Of a stretch of DNA of 62,000 nt, positions 1 to 12,489 are shown piece after piece. The stretch comes from Gnetum montanum (lineage: Eukaryota; Streptophyta; Gnetopsida; Gnetales; Gnetaceae): positions 41,523-103,522 of the forward strand of contig MNCI01010150.1 of NCBI GenBank assembly GCA_015680685.1, written 5' to 3'. Below the pieces are notes generated by a model. That model saw only the letters and a program-made list of their open reading frames with translations, made no database searches and was not told where the DNA came from. Position numbers and translations under genes: made by a program. Every line of letters begins with the position of its first letter. Within the stretch, counting starts at the first letter, position 1.

Positions 1-3000
1 AATTATTAAATTTATATTATCCTAAGTAATCATTACCTATGATGAGTGTAAGTGGAGTGATGGTTAGATAACTACATAGTGGTGAATTAATTTCAATAAC
101 CAAAAGGTGAAATTTTAATTAGTTAACTGTATGATGATGGAAAATAAATAAGTTTTGGCTAAGTGGCCAAGTTGGTTAGTAGAATTGGTGGGAATTTCAA
201 ATTTACCTTACACTATATAAGGAGATGTGAATTGCTTGGAAATGCATCATTTCTCAATTCAAGGCTTAAGTGAAAAAGCAAGTAAAGTGTTTAAGTGTGA
301 GGTAGAAAATGATTCTTGGAGAGATGAAAACAAGAAATTATTTTATCCCATATGTCATGGGATGTTGTCAAAAGCATGTCTTAAAAGCCTATTGTAAGGC
401 ATCACCTGTGGAGCATCTAGTGAAAGGCCTTTCTTATTTTCGCTTTCAGATGAGTTTAGATTTGTCACTAGTGGACTCTTTATACATTTCAATGTTTGGG
501 GTAGCTTCCATGAATGCAACACTCAAGTTGAATACCAAGGAGAGTCCAATAAAGATGATTCTTGAGAAGAGGCTTTTTTTATCCTAAGACATAGAAGAAA
601 CTAGTTAGGGAGAACCTCAAAATCAACAACCAATGAGTTGGATGTAAAAGAGGAAAAAATAGTTGTTTAAGACAAGGGTAAAGAGTTGAGGCTTCAACTA
701 GGAAAGAAGAGGAAAGAGGGACATTCATCACTATGGAGATTACATATGAAAGGTTTCATGATATGAGAATCCCTAAAAGAGTTACTTTAACTATCCTCAT
801 CCCACCTATAGATTAGTTTGTATAAAGATTTTCTTGTATAGTTTCCTAAATTTTATTAGGAATGAGGTTTTTATTTCATGAAACCTTAAGTTTGATGGAA
901 TTTTTCCTCAAAAAAGATTTCTATTTTTCTATGTAAAAATGTTTNAATATTGTTACATTTTTACCATTTGATAGAGAAGATAATGTTGAGAATTGAATTT
1001 TCCCAATTTAATTCATTATGAGTGACTTAAAGAAAGCTAAGTGAAAGTAGTCAACTTCTATTTCCATTGCCATGGTTATGGAAAATGTAATACTTGATGA
1101 TTTTAATATTTCTAAAGAGATAAAGGTTAACTAGTTTGCTTTTGCTCTATGATGTTGAAATGATACATATAAGGATAGAGGTAAAATTATAGACCATTAT
1201 TCAGGATGGTGCCACCGTTTCTAATATGGCAATGTCATGTCCAATATCTTCTACACCAATCATCTATCAAGACAATAATAAAAGATAGAATTTATAGATT
1301 CCTCAAAGTAAGAATTTCCAAAATAGGTCAAGTAAAGAAAGCTTCAGAAAAAAGTGGAGTTCCTAATACAATAACTTATTGAATTCAGTTAAACAATTAT
1401 CAAAATGAGGTTGTCTAGAAATGGGGTTATGTTAAAAACATTATTTCTCTTATTGTTGGTTTTGATGAGAGTAATAACCAGTTGATAGTATCATTAGTTA
1501 TATCCAATTTCTACATCTACGTTCATACTGTACTCTTAAATTCACTAAGAATAATCAAGATGGCTTGGTAACATCTATACTTAAGCCTTTAGAAGATGTT
1601 GCAATTGCAGAAAATAAAAAAGGACAAAACTAAAATGCTCTTTTTATATACAATTATTTTCTACAACTTTGATCCCTGCTACAGAGAAAATAAATTGTCG
1701 AACCTTTATTACTTTTTATTTTCTATAAAAAACAAGAGGGATACAACAACGACTTTGATTTCATATACACTAGAAAAAGAAATAAACAATGAATCCATAG
1801 AAAGAGCAGAAAGGAGATTTATTAAAGAAAATTGAAATAAGTTCTCCAAGAACAACAAATAGATAATTATAATTTATAGTTGTAATGATTCAAATCCATT
1901 ATCCTGTAATTTATAGTTTGCCAACCTAGGACCTCAAGGCTATGAAAATGCTACCTAATAGAGTGATCATTAAAAGGATTGAATGCATCCATGACCTCCT
2001 AATTCTATTATACTACATGAAGCAATTACAGAACATAGTCCAATTCAATGTGGCGGTCATGATAAATGAACCAGGGCATAGGGGTTTTGGTTTGCTGTCA
2101 TAAAAAACAAACAAACAAACAAAACATAACCATAAAGAGATAGACCCACAAAACATGATTGCTAGTTTTGCATCTATGAGGGCTTCCAAGTTCAAGCAGA
2201 TTTCTCTCACCTTGAACTTGCAACATCAACCGATTATTATTAGGTCTTGGTGTAACAAAGTAGAAAGGCCCTAAGAAATATTAAAAGGGGCTAAAAATCA
2301 CATGGAAATGGGAGGAATCCTACAACTACAATGGTCTCTACCTTTTTCTCATACTTGATTTAAACCTACTCATGTTGCTAAATTAAACCAAAATAATCAT
2401 AACAACCAAAAAACAATATCTTCGTAGAACCAAAGCAAAAAAGAATTGTAAAATCTGCAAAAAATTAAAGAAGCAATGATAGGAATAATTTTTCTCTAGT
2501 GTTACTACTCTAGTGATGTTCATCATGGTTTAAAAATGGTGGATGATTTATACAATCAATGAATCTTTGCTCTAGACTGTTTGTATAAGGTTCTAGCATT
2601 CAATGTAATTACTCTTTGCTCTTCGACAACACCAGTGATGGAAGCACATGACAAAAAATGCTGCTACAGTGGTGATGATGAAGGATCTAGAGTTGTTGTG
2701 GAGTTTGGCATCATCGACATCAAAAATAGAAAAGACTCCAGTGTTGAAGAACCTGGAAACATTGATAGGTGATAGCAAAGAAAGAGCAACTGTGAGAATG
2801 AAGTGGCACTATGTGTGGCAAGATGGCTCTAGGACCTATACACCCTTTTAAACATTCACACATATTATGCAGATGTGTTGATGTACACGGCATTAAGGAT
2901 ACCTAGCCTTAATAGCAATATTTTTTTAAATTATAAATTTCAAAGCTTTTAAACATGTAAAAAGGGAAAGGGTTTATGGTTTGAGAAGAAAAGATTTATG

Positions 3001-3229
3001 AACATTGGATAAAGATAATTTTTTTGGGGGACTTGAAGATTTCTAGAATAGATATAACCTCCATAAGAAGTTATAACTATTTCCCCTTGATATTTGTAAT
3101 TTCTCATGTGACACTTGCCAACTATGGCTTAAATTTCTCATAGAAGTTACAACTTCCCATGGAGATCATAAATCAATTTTCTAGATATTTATGGCTTACC
3201 TTAATATGTTATGATGGTTGTAAGTACCC
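1..3229. other. AT-rich stretch without a recognisable gene
   Basis: I see no conserved gene here. The longest open frame (309-587, plus, 92 codons) matches no family I know and has no supporting exon structure. Around 1050-1075 one frame gives a short Cys/His-rich string (FHCHGYGKC) that could be a decayed Gag zinc knuckle, but nothing around it confirms this. Position 945 is a single unknown base. A (CAAA)n-like run lies at 2105-2125. Probably old, unassignable transposon debris. Confidence 0.4.
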
Positions 3230-3500
3230 AAGGCCATTATAAAAAGGCTTGAAGGGTAGAATTGAAAAAAGGGGGAGAATTTGAGAAAAGACATCTGAAG
3301 ATTATTTGTAAGATGGCTTGCTAAAGACATCAATTTGACTACTTTTTTTCAATTTTGTGAATTCATTTCTTTCCATTTTGTTTTAGTTACTTAGCTACCG
3401 GTTTAGATAGTATCCTATTTGGCATTTAATTTTGGGATATTTTTTCCTATGTTGCTTTTATAGTTGTATTTTTGTGCAATATTAAACTTTTATTAAGATT
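3230..3500 (+). promoter_or_regulatory. TATA-like site in LTR-like sequence
   Basis: TATAAAAAG at 3238-3246 is followed by a purine-rich leader (GAAAAAAGGGGGAG) and then T-rich sequence with possible poly(A) signals. This resembles the core of an LTR promoter. No partner LTR, primer site or terminal repeats were found, so the call is tentative. Confidence 0.22.
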
Positions 3501-4998
3501 TGTCATTGAAGAGCTATGTTGTTGAAAAGCCTCAAGAGCAATTTATTAGTATTGTCTTAATGAAATTGCTTATTTTGGGCATAGAGAATCTTAGAAAATC
3601 TTTGGTATTTTAAGATGACTAAAATAACTTCACTATTTTAATGTGTATTTCCTTGATAATTCAATCCTAAAATTGTCAAATTTTTTGACGACTCTGTTGA
3701 ATGTAATCCTTAACAAATATTAACTAGTCAAAATAGAGACTATACGTTTTTGTTTATGTAGCAATTTTTGGTAGTATAATAAGATTATCTTTTATGAAAT
3801 GCTTGTTGAGCTCAGAGGGCTTGGACAATTCATAGTTAAATTGAATTGGAATAGCTTTATTATGAAGTGTTTCCTTGTGTCAATTAATCTTGTTTAAATA
3901 TTTGAGATTTCACATAAATATTATTTCTTTTATTTCTTTTTCTAAGTCCATTGAATCTTGCTCTATTTTTAGTTTTGTTGTGAAACTTTGTCTCTTGGGG
4001 AAACTAGGAGTAGATTGGTAAAATTATGTTCAAATGTTTTTACAAAATTTTATTTATTACGAGTAACATACTATAGGGACTATATAGACTAAGTGATTGG
4101 ACAAAATAGGAATCTTGAATAAACTTGCAATATTTGAGAAAGTTAGCTAAATCTCCTTTATGATAGCTAATTACTATTTTATACACAACCCAACCATTTC
4201 AACATTCACAATAGTACACACATACTCACCTTTAATATGTTTAATAACTACTAAGTTTATTTGGAGGTATCTAGGCCTTGGTGTTGCTAGAGACTAGCAA
4301 GCATCTAAATCTTGTTTGAAGAACACCTTCAATACCATGAATCCCAAAGTCACAAGACTAGGAGGCCCCCAATGTTAGTAGTCCCAAATAGTCACAAATA
4401 TTGTGATGAATGTATCTTGATGAAATTCAGGAAAAGATGTTGAAGACTAGCCTCCAAGTGATGGAGGATTTGGTCCTTTGTCATGTATGCCCAATCCACA
4501 TCCTTAAGATTAATTCCTATGAGGATGTTTCTCTCATTAATGTCTATCCATGTGGATGGCTCCCATGATACTGTGGTAGTAGAAACCTCACCTACAGCTA
4601 TAGAGACCTAAGGAGTAGGAGATTCAACTATCATAAGATTACCTTCAAAGAGTTTGTAGGCACTCTATACTTGAATCTCCTTTATGAATAGCTCCATCTT
4701 GCACTGTTCAGGAGTCTCCTCTTTAAGCCACTTTAGATATGCCTCTTGATTAGCCTTGTATTTTCTTTTGTGGGTTTTTATGCTTAGCCCCATTGTAGAA
4801 CCTAGGAACAATAATCTTTCCAATCCTTAGCTTTGCAGAAGATGAGGTCCATTTGTATCCACTACTCCAACAACTCTCCACTAAGGGCAATCTTGTTATG
4901 GATGGCATTCACAAGTTCTTTGTGTTAGCCACTTGGGCTTGCACAAAGGCCTTACAATCCTAAAGATTGATGATCATCTAGGCTTACCTCTCATTCCG

Positions 4999-5020
4999 CC
5001 CCCCCCCCCCCCCCCCCCCC
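4999..5020. repeat. poly-C homopolymer, 22 C
   Basis: An uninterrupted run of 22 C follows ATTCCG. On the minus strand it sits inside the unknown gene relic as poly-G. Runs of this purity are rare in AT-rich plant DNA and are also a typical sequencing or assembly weak point. Confidence 0.9.
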
Positions 5021-5864
5021 TCTTAAAGGCCATAAATTACTCTCATAGGGATCCATTGGACCTTTGAAATTCCCATGAAGTTTTTGCACATGAAACTACA
5101 AGATCAATAGAAGTTTCATATAACTTCTATGGTACATTCTCAACCTCCAGAGGGAACTTTGGCAAGGAGTTAATCTCCATGTCATAGCTAGGGTCCCATG
5201 CAACTAAAGGTACTATAAATAATACAATATAAAATATAATCATAAACACAACGTACAACATGAATGACCAATTATACATTTAAAAACCAAAGTAAATAAA
5301 CTAAGGTAACATAAAACAAAGTTCTTATCAATCTTGGGAGTAATTTATTGTAATTGATAAATGCTATCTTTTGGCATCCTGCATATGAATTCCACTTTGT
5401 CTAGAGCCTATACTCATGGCTTCATCCAAAACGTAGGGGTAAAGGCTTTTGCCTTAGACTTAGAAACTATAACAAGCATAATAATCATTGAATTGTTAGA
5501 ATGAAAACTAAACATAAAACCATAAACTATAACAAATAGCACTAAGATGTATGCATACCTAGCTCTTCCTCCTTTGGGATGATGATGGGAGGTTGCCCAT
5601 GGTAATGGCTCATTGAATTAGGTGTCCAACTCATCCAACGCAATGTTGGCCAATCCTTCACTCTCATGGCATTGTAGGACTGCCTCTTCAATATGTCTTT
5701 GCTCCTTCTCAACTACTCTGACTTAGGCCACTAGGTCCTACCACTTGTTTGCAAGGTTGGTAAAGCAAAAACATTAGAACAACTTAGCAAAATAACCTTA
5801 GAACCTTGAAAATGCAAAACATGAAACCAAAAAATCAAAATATAGCCAAAAGTTAAAAATGTAC

Positions 5865-6915
5865 CTGTGACTACATGATAAGTCTTGCCAAGCTTAAGCT
5901 TGAGCATCCTCTTGGAAGGTTTCTTTATTGCTAGTACTACTTCCTCCATAGGCTATTTCAACTTGGCTTTGGCTACCCAATTAGCCTCAATGCATAGCTC
6001 CCTAGCCCTCTTAACATTAGCACATTCAGCATGAGGTTCAACCCCCATGCTATCAGGGGAAACATACCACCTACCACTAACTCCTTTAGTGGTTATAGAT
6101 AGTGATTCTACAACATTCTCTAATGGGTTCTTGGCCTGCATGGTTGGATAAATGTGCTTTATTGAAGGCCTAGAGAGTTGGAATGGGTCTGGGCATACCC
6201 ATCACCCATCCCTCCTAACCACTAAGAACTCCATGAATCTCTTCAAATATGTTGTAAAAAATGCATAGTGCATGTGGCATATTATGGAGATATCCTCACA
6301 AAGTTTGAGAATATCCTCACACAATCTATTGGCCAAGTGAGTAGTCCAGTCAAAAAAAGCACCTTCTCCTAGGACCTTCATCATGGTCCATTCCTAAGTA
6401 ATGCTAATCACCTTCTTCTATGATAATAGCTTAGGAAAGGCATGGAATTGCAACAAGGGATACGACTCCCTTGCTTTAGGAACCTAAAAATCCTCTAGGT
6501 AAGACTTGGAATGGCCATGATGAGCATAAGACCATGCCTCTACCTCCTTGTAGGGGCTTGCATCCTTAGCTAGTTTGGTGGCAACCTTCTTCCTTTCAAT
6601 GAGAATACCAAAGAGATCATAGAAGGTAGCCTCATCAATGGGCAACATGATTGGTACACAAAAAACCTTGGTGATGAACTTATTGGTCCCTTCATCAAAG
6701 AATTCAATGATGTTCATCATCTTAGTGGCAGGAATGGTTGGGGTAGGTGCCATAAAAATATTAAGAAAGACTACATGAGCAAAGCATGTTTGAACATTTT
6801 TGGGTACTTGCTCCCTCACCAGCACTGTGCTACTTTCACCTCATCAAATTTTAGGATGAGGGTCTCTTCAACATGTCCTAAAATGATCAAAGTAATGCTG
6901 GAAGAAGTGGAAGCC
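5865..6915 (-). pseudogene. large downstream exon region of the same relic
   Basis: It starts after TTTTGTAG| with motif GFHFFQHYFDHF, shifts frame near 6870 (HVEETLILKFDEVKVAQCW in the next frame), then is open over 6825-6484 with motifs VPKNVQTCFAHVVF, NIIEFFDEGTNKF and EATFYDLFGIL. Further open pieces lie at 6384-6202 and 6141-5953, and it ends at donor CACAG|GTACAT. A smaller exon at about 5735-5559 contains VEKEQRHIEEAVLQ and a second clean donor. Stops inside these pieces are mostly TAA and TAG. The length may hide further unrecognised introns. Confidence 0.45.
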
Positions 6916-7087
6916 CTACAAAACAATAAAAATGGCCTATTAGCTAAGGCATAAACACATTACCTATAACCAAGATGCAACAAGAACAATAAAGAAAAAC
7001 CATTGGAACACTTAGAACCAAAGTAGCCTAAGACTATATAATCATAAAATGTTAGTATAACCTTAGCCAAGATCATATTTTTCTTAC

Positions 7088-7367
7088 CTCTCTTCTTCTT
7101 CCTAGGTGAGGGTTGTGTGAAGGTCCTGATAGTGGTGTCTAGTGTTGGAAGGTGCTTCAGGGCCATCCACCAATTGTGGGCCATTTTGATGATCACACAC
7201 CTCTTGAATGATGGGGTAAGTACTTGGGTATATTTATTAAAGTTAGCCTTTAATTGATCAAACATTATGGTTCTAATCTTAGGGCCCTTGGTGAATACAC
7301 CCATCGTAGTTTGAGCCACTCCAAGGTTTGATCATTATTGACCAAGGTTTCCTTGCTAACTTTGTAC
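7088..7367 (-). pseudogene. best-defined exon of the unknown minus-strand gene relic
   Basis: A 280-nt exon lies between an acceptor ending TTGTCTTGTAG and a donor AGAGAG|GTAAGA. After three early stops it reads open for about 75 codons with motifs TTMGVFTKGPK, FKRCVIIKMAHNWWM and a basic end PSPRKKKRG. The flanking introns are 106 bp (7473-7368) and 172 bp (7087-6916), ordinary plant sizes. The preceding exon ends with motif NPPSTVYHLAV at 7474. No family recognised. Confidence 0.5.
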
Positions 7368-8129
7368 CTACAAGACAATTAACATTTGAAACATTAGAAA
7401 CACATAATCCTATAAGAAAAGTAAGTGTAGCCATAAAAACCAAAAGTAAACCAGAAATTACAACCAAACTTACACAGCCAAATGGTACACTGTACTAGGA
7501 GGATTCTAGAGCAATGTGTGGGCTTGGTGTGCCACCATCAAAGTATTATCAACATTATACTAAGAATACTCTGGCATGCTCCAAATTTGGGACAACTTAT
7601 GAGTCCCCTAGGTGCCTTTCCTATCATATAGCTTCCCTTACACATGTGTCTCAAGGTCATTTGTTTTAATATCACAATCATATTGGATAAGTGAGGTAGA
7701 AGGGTTTTCACTATGACCCTGAATGGAACTATAGGACACCCTACTCCAAGATCATATTGATAGGGTAAGTGTTATGTTTGGGAAGATAGATACAACATAA
7801 TATCACCACTAGCTCTACCACAATTAGGATGGGCTAAAGGAAAGCCTTGCAAAGGAAGCAAAATAAACTATTAAAACCATATCCTTAATAATTAGAACAA
7901 AATTAGTAGAATTAAAAGAAATAATCACAATGAAGTATGACAATTATTACACCAAAATTTAGAATTACTTGGGAGATTTTGTTAAGAATACTAGTTAGTG
8001 GTCAAATTAGCTACTATAAAAACAATAGTGTGCTAGTCAAAATTTCTTTCAAAAACTCAAAAATCAACATTCTCATGGCCTAAAAAACCTTGGAAAATCA
8101 TAATTAGAACATGAAAACATGTACATCAT

Positions 8130-9060
8130 CAACTAAAACTTATAACATAGTTGAAACCTTGTACAAAATTTTGACCAAGTCTAGACAACACTTATATAAC
8201 AACACTTGAAACCTAGAAAAATGACCATTGAAAGATAATTCCTTGTCTAATGAAGAATACAATAATAATGAAGAGTAAAATCTAAAGTCCAAATAGAAAG
8301 AAAAAATGACTTCTTCTAGACCACCAAATAGTATTCCTAAAATGAGTCTACACACCTCCTAACATTCCCTATTATCCCCAGGGGCATGGGACGTTTACAA
8401 GAAAAATCATTTAGTATGTCAACATTGCCCATCTCAAAGGGGTAAAACTGCTACAGCCTAGAAACACCAATTTGCATGACCGTATGAGGAAAATCATTAA
8501 AAATTAGTCATATCTCCAAATACAGTGATTCCAAGACCATTAGAAATCTTAAATCAAGATCTACACATCCATAACTAGAAAATATGCAAAACCCCTTTCA
8601 TTTATTGAGAAAAAATTCATGAACTTATATGAAAAATTGAAAACAACATAAAAACACTACTATATGACTTGATCAAAAAATTCATTATGAATTAACTACA
8701 ATCCAAATGAACCAAACCATAGCCATTATAAACCTAAAACCTAGTTCTAAAAACCAAAACCCTTAAAAATTGATAATTCATAGCCATTTTCCTAATAAAA
8801 AAATTGAATGTAAGGTTTCTCTTTTATCCAAAATAGTAAAAAACACATTAAAATTGATTGAAACCTAATTTAAAAGTCACATAAAATGAAACCTAAATGA
8901 TCAAGAAAAACTAAAATGTATAATAACCATTAAATAATTGGGTGGGATTTTGCCAAAATTTAACTTTTCCAAATACAATGGCCTAGATCTGAAAAATACC
9001 CACCTCTCAAACTAGGAAAATAGTAGAAAAATGGCTAGAAACACATAAAAATGGCTAGCA
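8130..9060 (-). other. AT-rich probable intron of the relic
   Basis: This lies between donor CAAG|GTATGT at 9070/9069 and the next recognised exon near 7780-7474. It is AT-rich and full of stops in all frames, like a plant intron. The 8140-8355 minus open frame has no recognisable content. Confidence 0.3.
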
Positions 9061-9649
9061 ATGACATACCTTGGGATGATGTAGTTGAATTCTACCCTAT
9101 CATGGGCCATGAAAAGTGAGAGATGCCCTTGTCCATAGCATTTTTGTCCTTTGATATCAAATTTTTGTTGGTATTTCTTCTTTTCTTCACAGTGCTTAGA
9201 AAATGCTAAGAAAACCTAGGAAACCTCGAGATCTGGGTTGCAACACTACCTAAAGGTTCCCCTAGATAAACCACTCTAAAGGAGAGTTTTTATAATCAAG
9301 ATTATCTACCAGGAGTTCTGATAAATGCACTATGAGAAGAGAATGAATGGTGTGTTTGATTTTCTCACAAAATAACCATTAAAACCTAATCTAAACCTAA
9401 GCATCCCCTTCAAACACCCATTGCCAAAACTAGACATTAAAACTCATGGTGCATTGGTAGTACCAAGGGGGGAAAGTTCAACCAACACTAGGATGGTGGG
9501 AGTTACCATCAAGATTCAAAAATTTAAAATTTGGGATGGGCCCCACCAAACACCTCTAAAGTAAAGTATGTTTCAAGGCTAAATACCTTCTCTACACTAA
9601 GGTTTGGACCCCTTGAAATCCATGGAAGCATGTTCTAATCTTATACCCT

Positions 9650-12480
9650 CTCATCCACACTGGGTAGCATGGATCTAGCATGGGTCTTGGCCTCCTATAT
9701 CCCATAACCATGAAACCTTACCCCCTTGTTATTATTGGTAGCTACAGTTGACACTGCCAAATCCTAGACCCTGGAAAGAGGTAGAATCACCCATACAACT
9801 TGTCACTTTGGATAACCACATTGAAAAAGACCTCATCCATGCTAGCCAGCATTTCCTAAAGGGGTATAAAACCTATAAACATTCTCTGGTGCACACGAAG
9901 CCTTGATTTGATTCCAAGGTTGATCCACATAACCTGAAACCCTACTAGCCATTCCCAACAACTCCAAAATCTTGTCAAACACAGTCAAAAGTGCCTAAAA
10001 CCTTGGAATTTAGTGGAGCAACATTGAGGATGGCTCCATCCATGCTAGCCAACATGACCCCAACATGGATGGATCGGGTATAATCTCAAAACCTAAAAAT
10101 TGACCATCCAAATTGCATTTTTTGGACTGCATACCTCTCCATAGCCTTTGGTAGCCTAATAATGAACTAAAATAAGTTAAAAAACAAGCCCTATAACTTC
10201 TACATAATAAGAAATCCCCCACCCATGCTAGCCAATGTGGATGCCTTGGGGATAACCACAAAAATCTTTCCATATCCTAAAATCATCTAAAAACTCACTT
10301 TGCTAGCCTTGACACCCCTCCATGATCTTTGATAGTTGAAAATTGTCAAGATTTGAGTCAAAATTCATGCCAAGAGCCTTGACCATGCTAGGGAACCCCT
10401 CCACCCATGCTGGCCAATGTGGGTCCAACATGGATGCTTTAGGGGTAAGCCAAAAAACCTTAACTATAGTCAAAAATAGCCATGTGACCTATCATTGTGA
10501 CCTCAAAACTCCATTGGAGCCTTTCAAAGCCATCATACATCATAAAATAGGTCAAAATGACAAAAAGCTATCATCCTTCCTTCTATTCACATTAAGGCCA
10601 TGTTGCCCAGCATGGNNNNNNNNNNNNNNNNNNNNNNNNNNNNNNNNNNNNNNNNNNNNNNNNNNAAAATAGCCAAAAGCATTCAAATCAATTAATTTTA
10701 ATGTCAAATCTTGGAAATCAACACTTGTAACCTCGGCATCTTTGAAACCTCATTGAGCCTAATCAAAATGACTAAAAACATGAATTTTAGTAGAGCCACA
10801 CTAGGGAGGTGGGGGGCAACCCCATCCATGTTGGGTACCATTACTCCAGCATGAATTAATGGGGGATGATCGTAACTTGCCAAAATTTACCTTAAAATTA
10901 ACATGTTTTGATCTCCCAAACTTCCTAGAGTCTCTAGAAATTAAAAGCTTTCCAAAATCAATCAAGTTCCATGACCACTCCCATCCCCATGCTAGGAAAC
11001 CCCCTCACTCATGTTGGTCACCATGGGTACCTCAAGGAAAGCTCATGCGAGGCTCATGGATGCACCAAAATGACTTCAAGTTGCACCACACTAACCCTAG
11101 GATTGTGCTAGCACCTTTAGAGGTCATAAAATCCAATGAAACCTATCAGAAATTGTGAAAAGATGTTACCCCCTTCTACCCATGGTGGGGCCATACTGAC
11201 TAGCATGGCCTAGGGTTTCTCTAGAGAGGATGACCTCAAGAACCATCAAAAGGCCTTCAAAACTACCAATTTTACTTCTAAACCTTAGCTATTGACACCA
11301 ACAACCCTGGAGCTTGCATGCATGATCAATTTTCTATCAAAAATTGCTAAGACTTAATACCTTAAGGCATACACATTGGAGGAGGATTAAGCCATTCTAG
11401 GAAGCATGACTTTAGCATGGATAAGTCACCTTAACACTTTTGGTAGTACCTTGATATAACCAAAAGCCAAAAGGCTACCCTGCTAGAACCTAGGATCTTA
11501 AAGCCTTGAATTGATAGCCTTTCAACCTTGTTTTGATCATCAAAAACCATCAAATCCCCTTATCCATGCTAGAGTAATGCTACCCATCATGGCTTAGGGG
11601 GTTATAACCATGCCATGCTTTACACAGCCATCAAACATAGCCACTTTTGAGAAAAAACCTTAAGTATCACTACTAGCAACCCTAGAAGCCTACGAACTTG
11701 GTCAATTTTCCTCTAAAGCCATCTCAAATCTATAAAGCAAGAGTATCCCCATAGAGCCATACTAGAGACATGCTAGCCAATGTGGTCCTAGTGTGGGTGG
11801 AGCTTCCAACATGATCTTACACACATAACATCCCTTAAATGGCCTCAAAACTTGACTAGGAAGCATACAACTGTAAAACCCTTACTTCAGCTATATTTTA
11901 ACCATGTTTGACCTTGTAACAACTCAAAACTAGATCTTTCATGCTAAGACTCCTCCCATCCATATTGGCCAGCGTGGCTCTAGGGGGTATGACCTCAAGA
12001 CCTATATTTTTGCTAGTTTTGACATCCAAAGTAACCAATCCTAACTATTATGTTCATGCGCTGTCTTGGAGAGACCATAAAAACTGAATTTTAATGCTCT
12101 AGATGCCATGAAACCTACTTGTCTTGGTAGCCATGCTGGCTAGTGTTACTTCAATGTGGATGGTAGTTCTAGGCCTTAATGAGAACTTCTAAAGGTTGAA
12201 ATCGATGCCAAAATTAATCCATTTCCTTTTCCAGTCCACTCAATGATCATGTCAGCCATTATAAGTTTAATAATGCTCAAGACCAACCTAGGAAGCTACA
12301 TGATTATCCCATCCATGCTGAGGATCACCCCCACCAATGCTAGCCAAGGTGGATCTAGTGTGGATGCCTAGAAAACCTTGATTTTTGACCTAAAATAGCC
12401 TCAAAATTGCATTCATAGATGACCGATTCACCTATCAACCTTGTAACCTTATAACATAGCCTACTAAGGCCTAAAACTAG
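9650..12480. repeat. degenerate satellite array, about 189-bp monomers
   Basis: A core like CATGCTAGCCAATGTGG, often followed by TCCAACATGGATG, recurs at about 9664, 9838, 10041, 10224, 10406, 10599, 10827, 11010, 11181, 11393, 11565, 11769, 11961, 12132 and 12313. Spacings are 171-228 bp with a mean near 189. Between cores the same words recur (GGGGTAACCACAAAACC-like, AGCCTTTGATAGCC-like). Monomers are strongly diverged, so the array is old. Open frames inside it (for example 10010-10273 minus and 10859-11158 plus) are incidental. Confidence 0.7.
10616..10665. other. assembly gap of 50 N inside the satellite
   Basis: Fifty N follow a satellite core (ATGTTGCCCAGCATGG). A round gap size inside a tandem array suggests a placeholder, so monomer number and spacing across it are uncertain. 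Confidence 0.95.
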
Positions 12481-12489
12481 GTAAATCTA

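Larger units (their letters stand above)
4280..9250 (-). pseudogene. decayed intron-bearing gene of unknown function
   Basis: Reading the minus strand from about 9200 to 4280, open segments are separated by AT-rich gaps with good splice signals. Donors are CAAG|GTATGT (exon end 9070), GCTGT|GTAAGT (exon end 7474), AGAGAG|GTAAGA (exon end 7088), CACAG|GTACAT (exon end 5865) and GCTAG|GTATGC (exon end 5559). Acceptors are TCTTGTAG| (exon start 7367) and TTTTGTAG| (exon start 6915). The reading frame of several exons is broken by stops and at least one frameshift. The last segment (about 4950-4280) reads through motifs such as EETPEQCKMELF and WEPSTWIDINERN before decaying. I do not recognise the protein. 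Introns argue against a simple retrotransposon ORF copy and suggest a host gene, a captured gene or a DNA-transposon gene. Confidence 0.5.

Noticed and set aside
309-587. 92-codon open frame near the window start
   Set aside because: No family match, no splice or promoter support; left as unassigned.
10343-10672. 109-codon open frame in the satellite
   Set aside because: It runs into the 50-N gap and lies within the periodic array.
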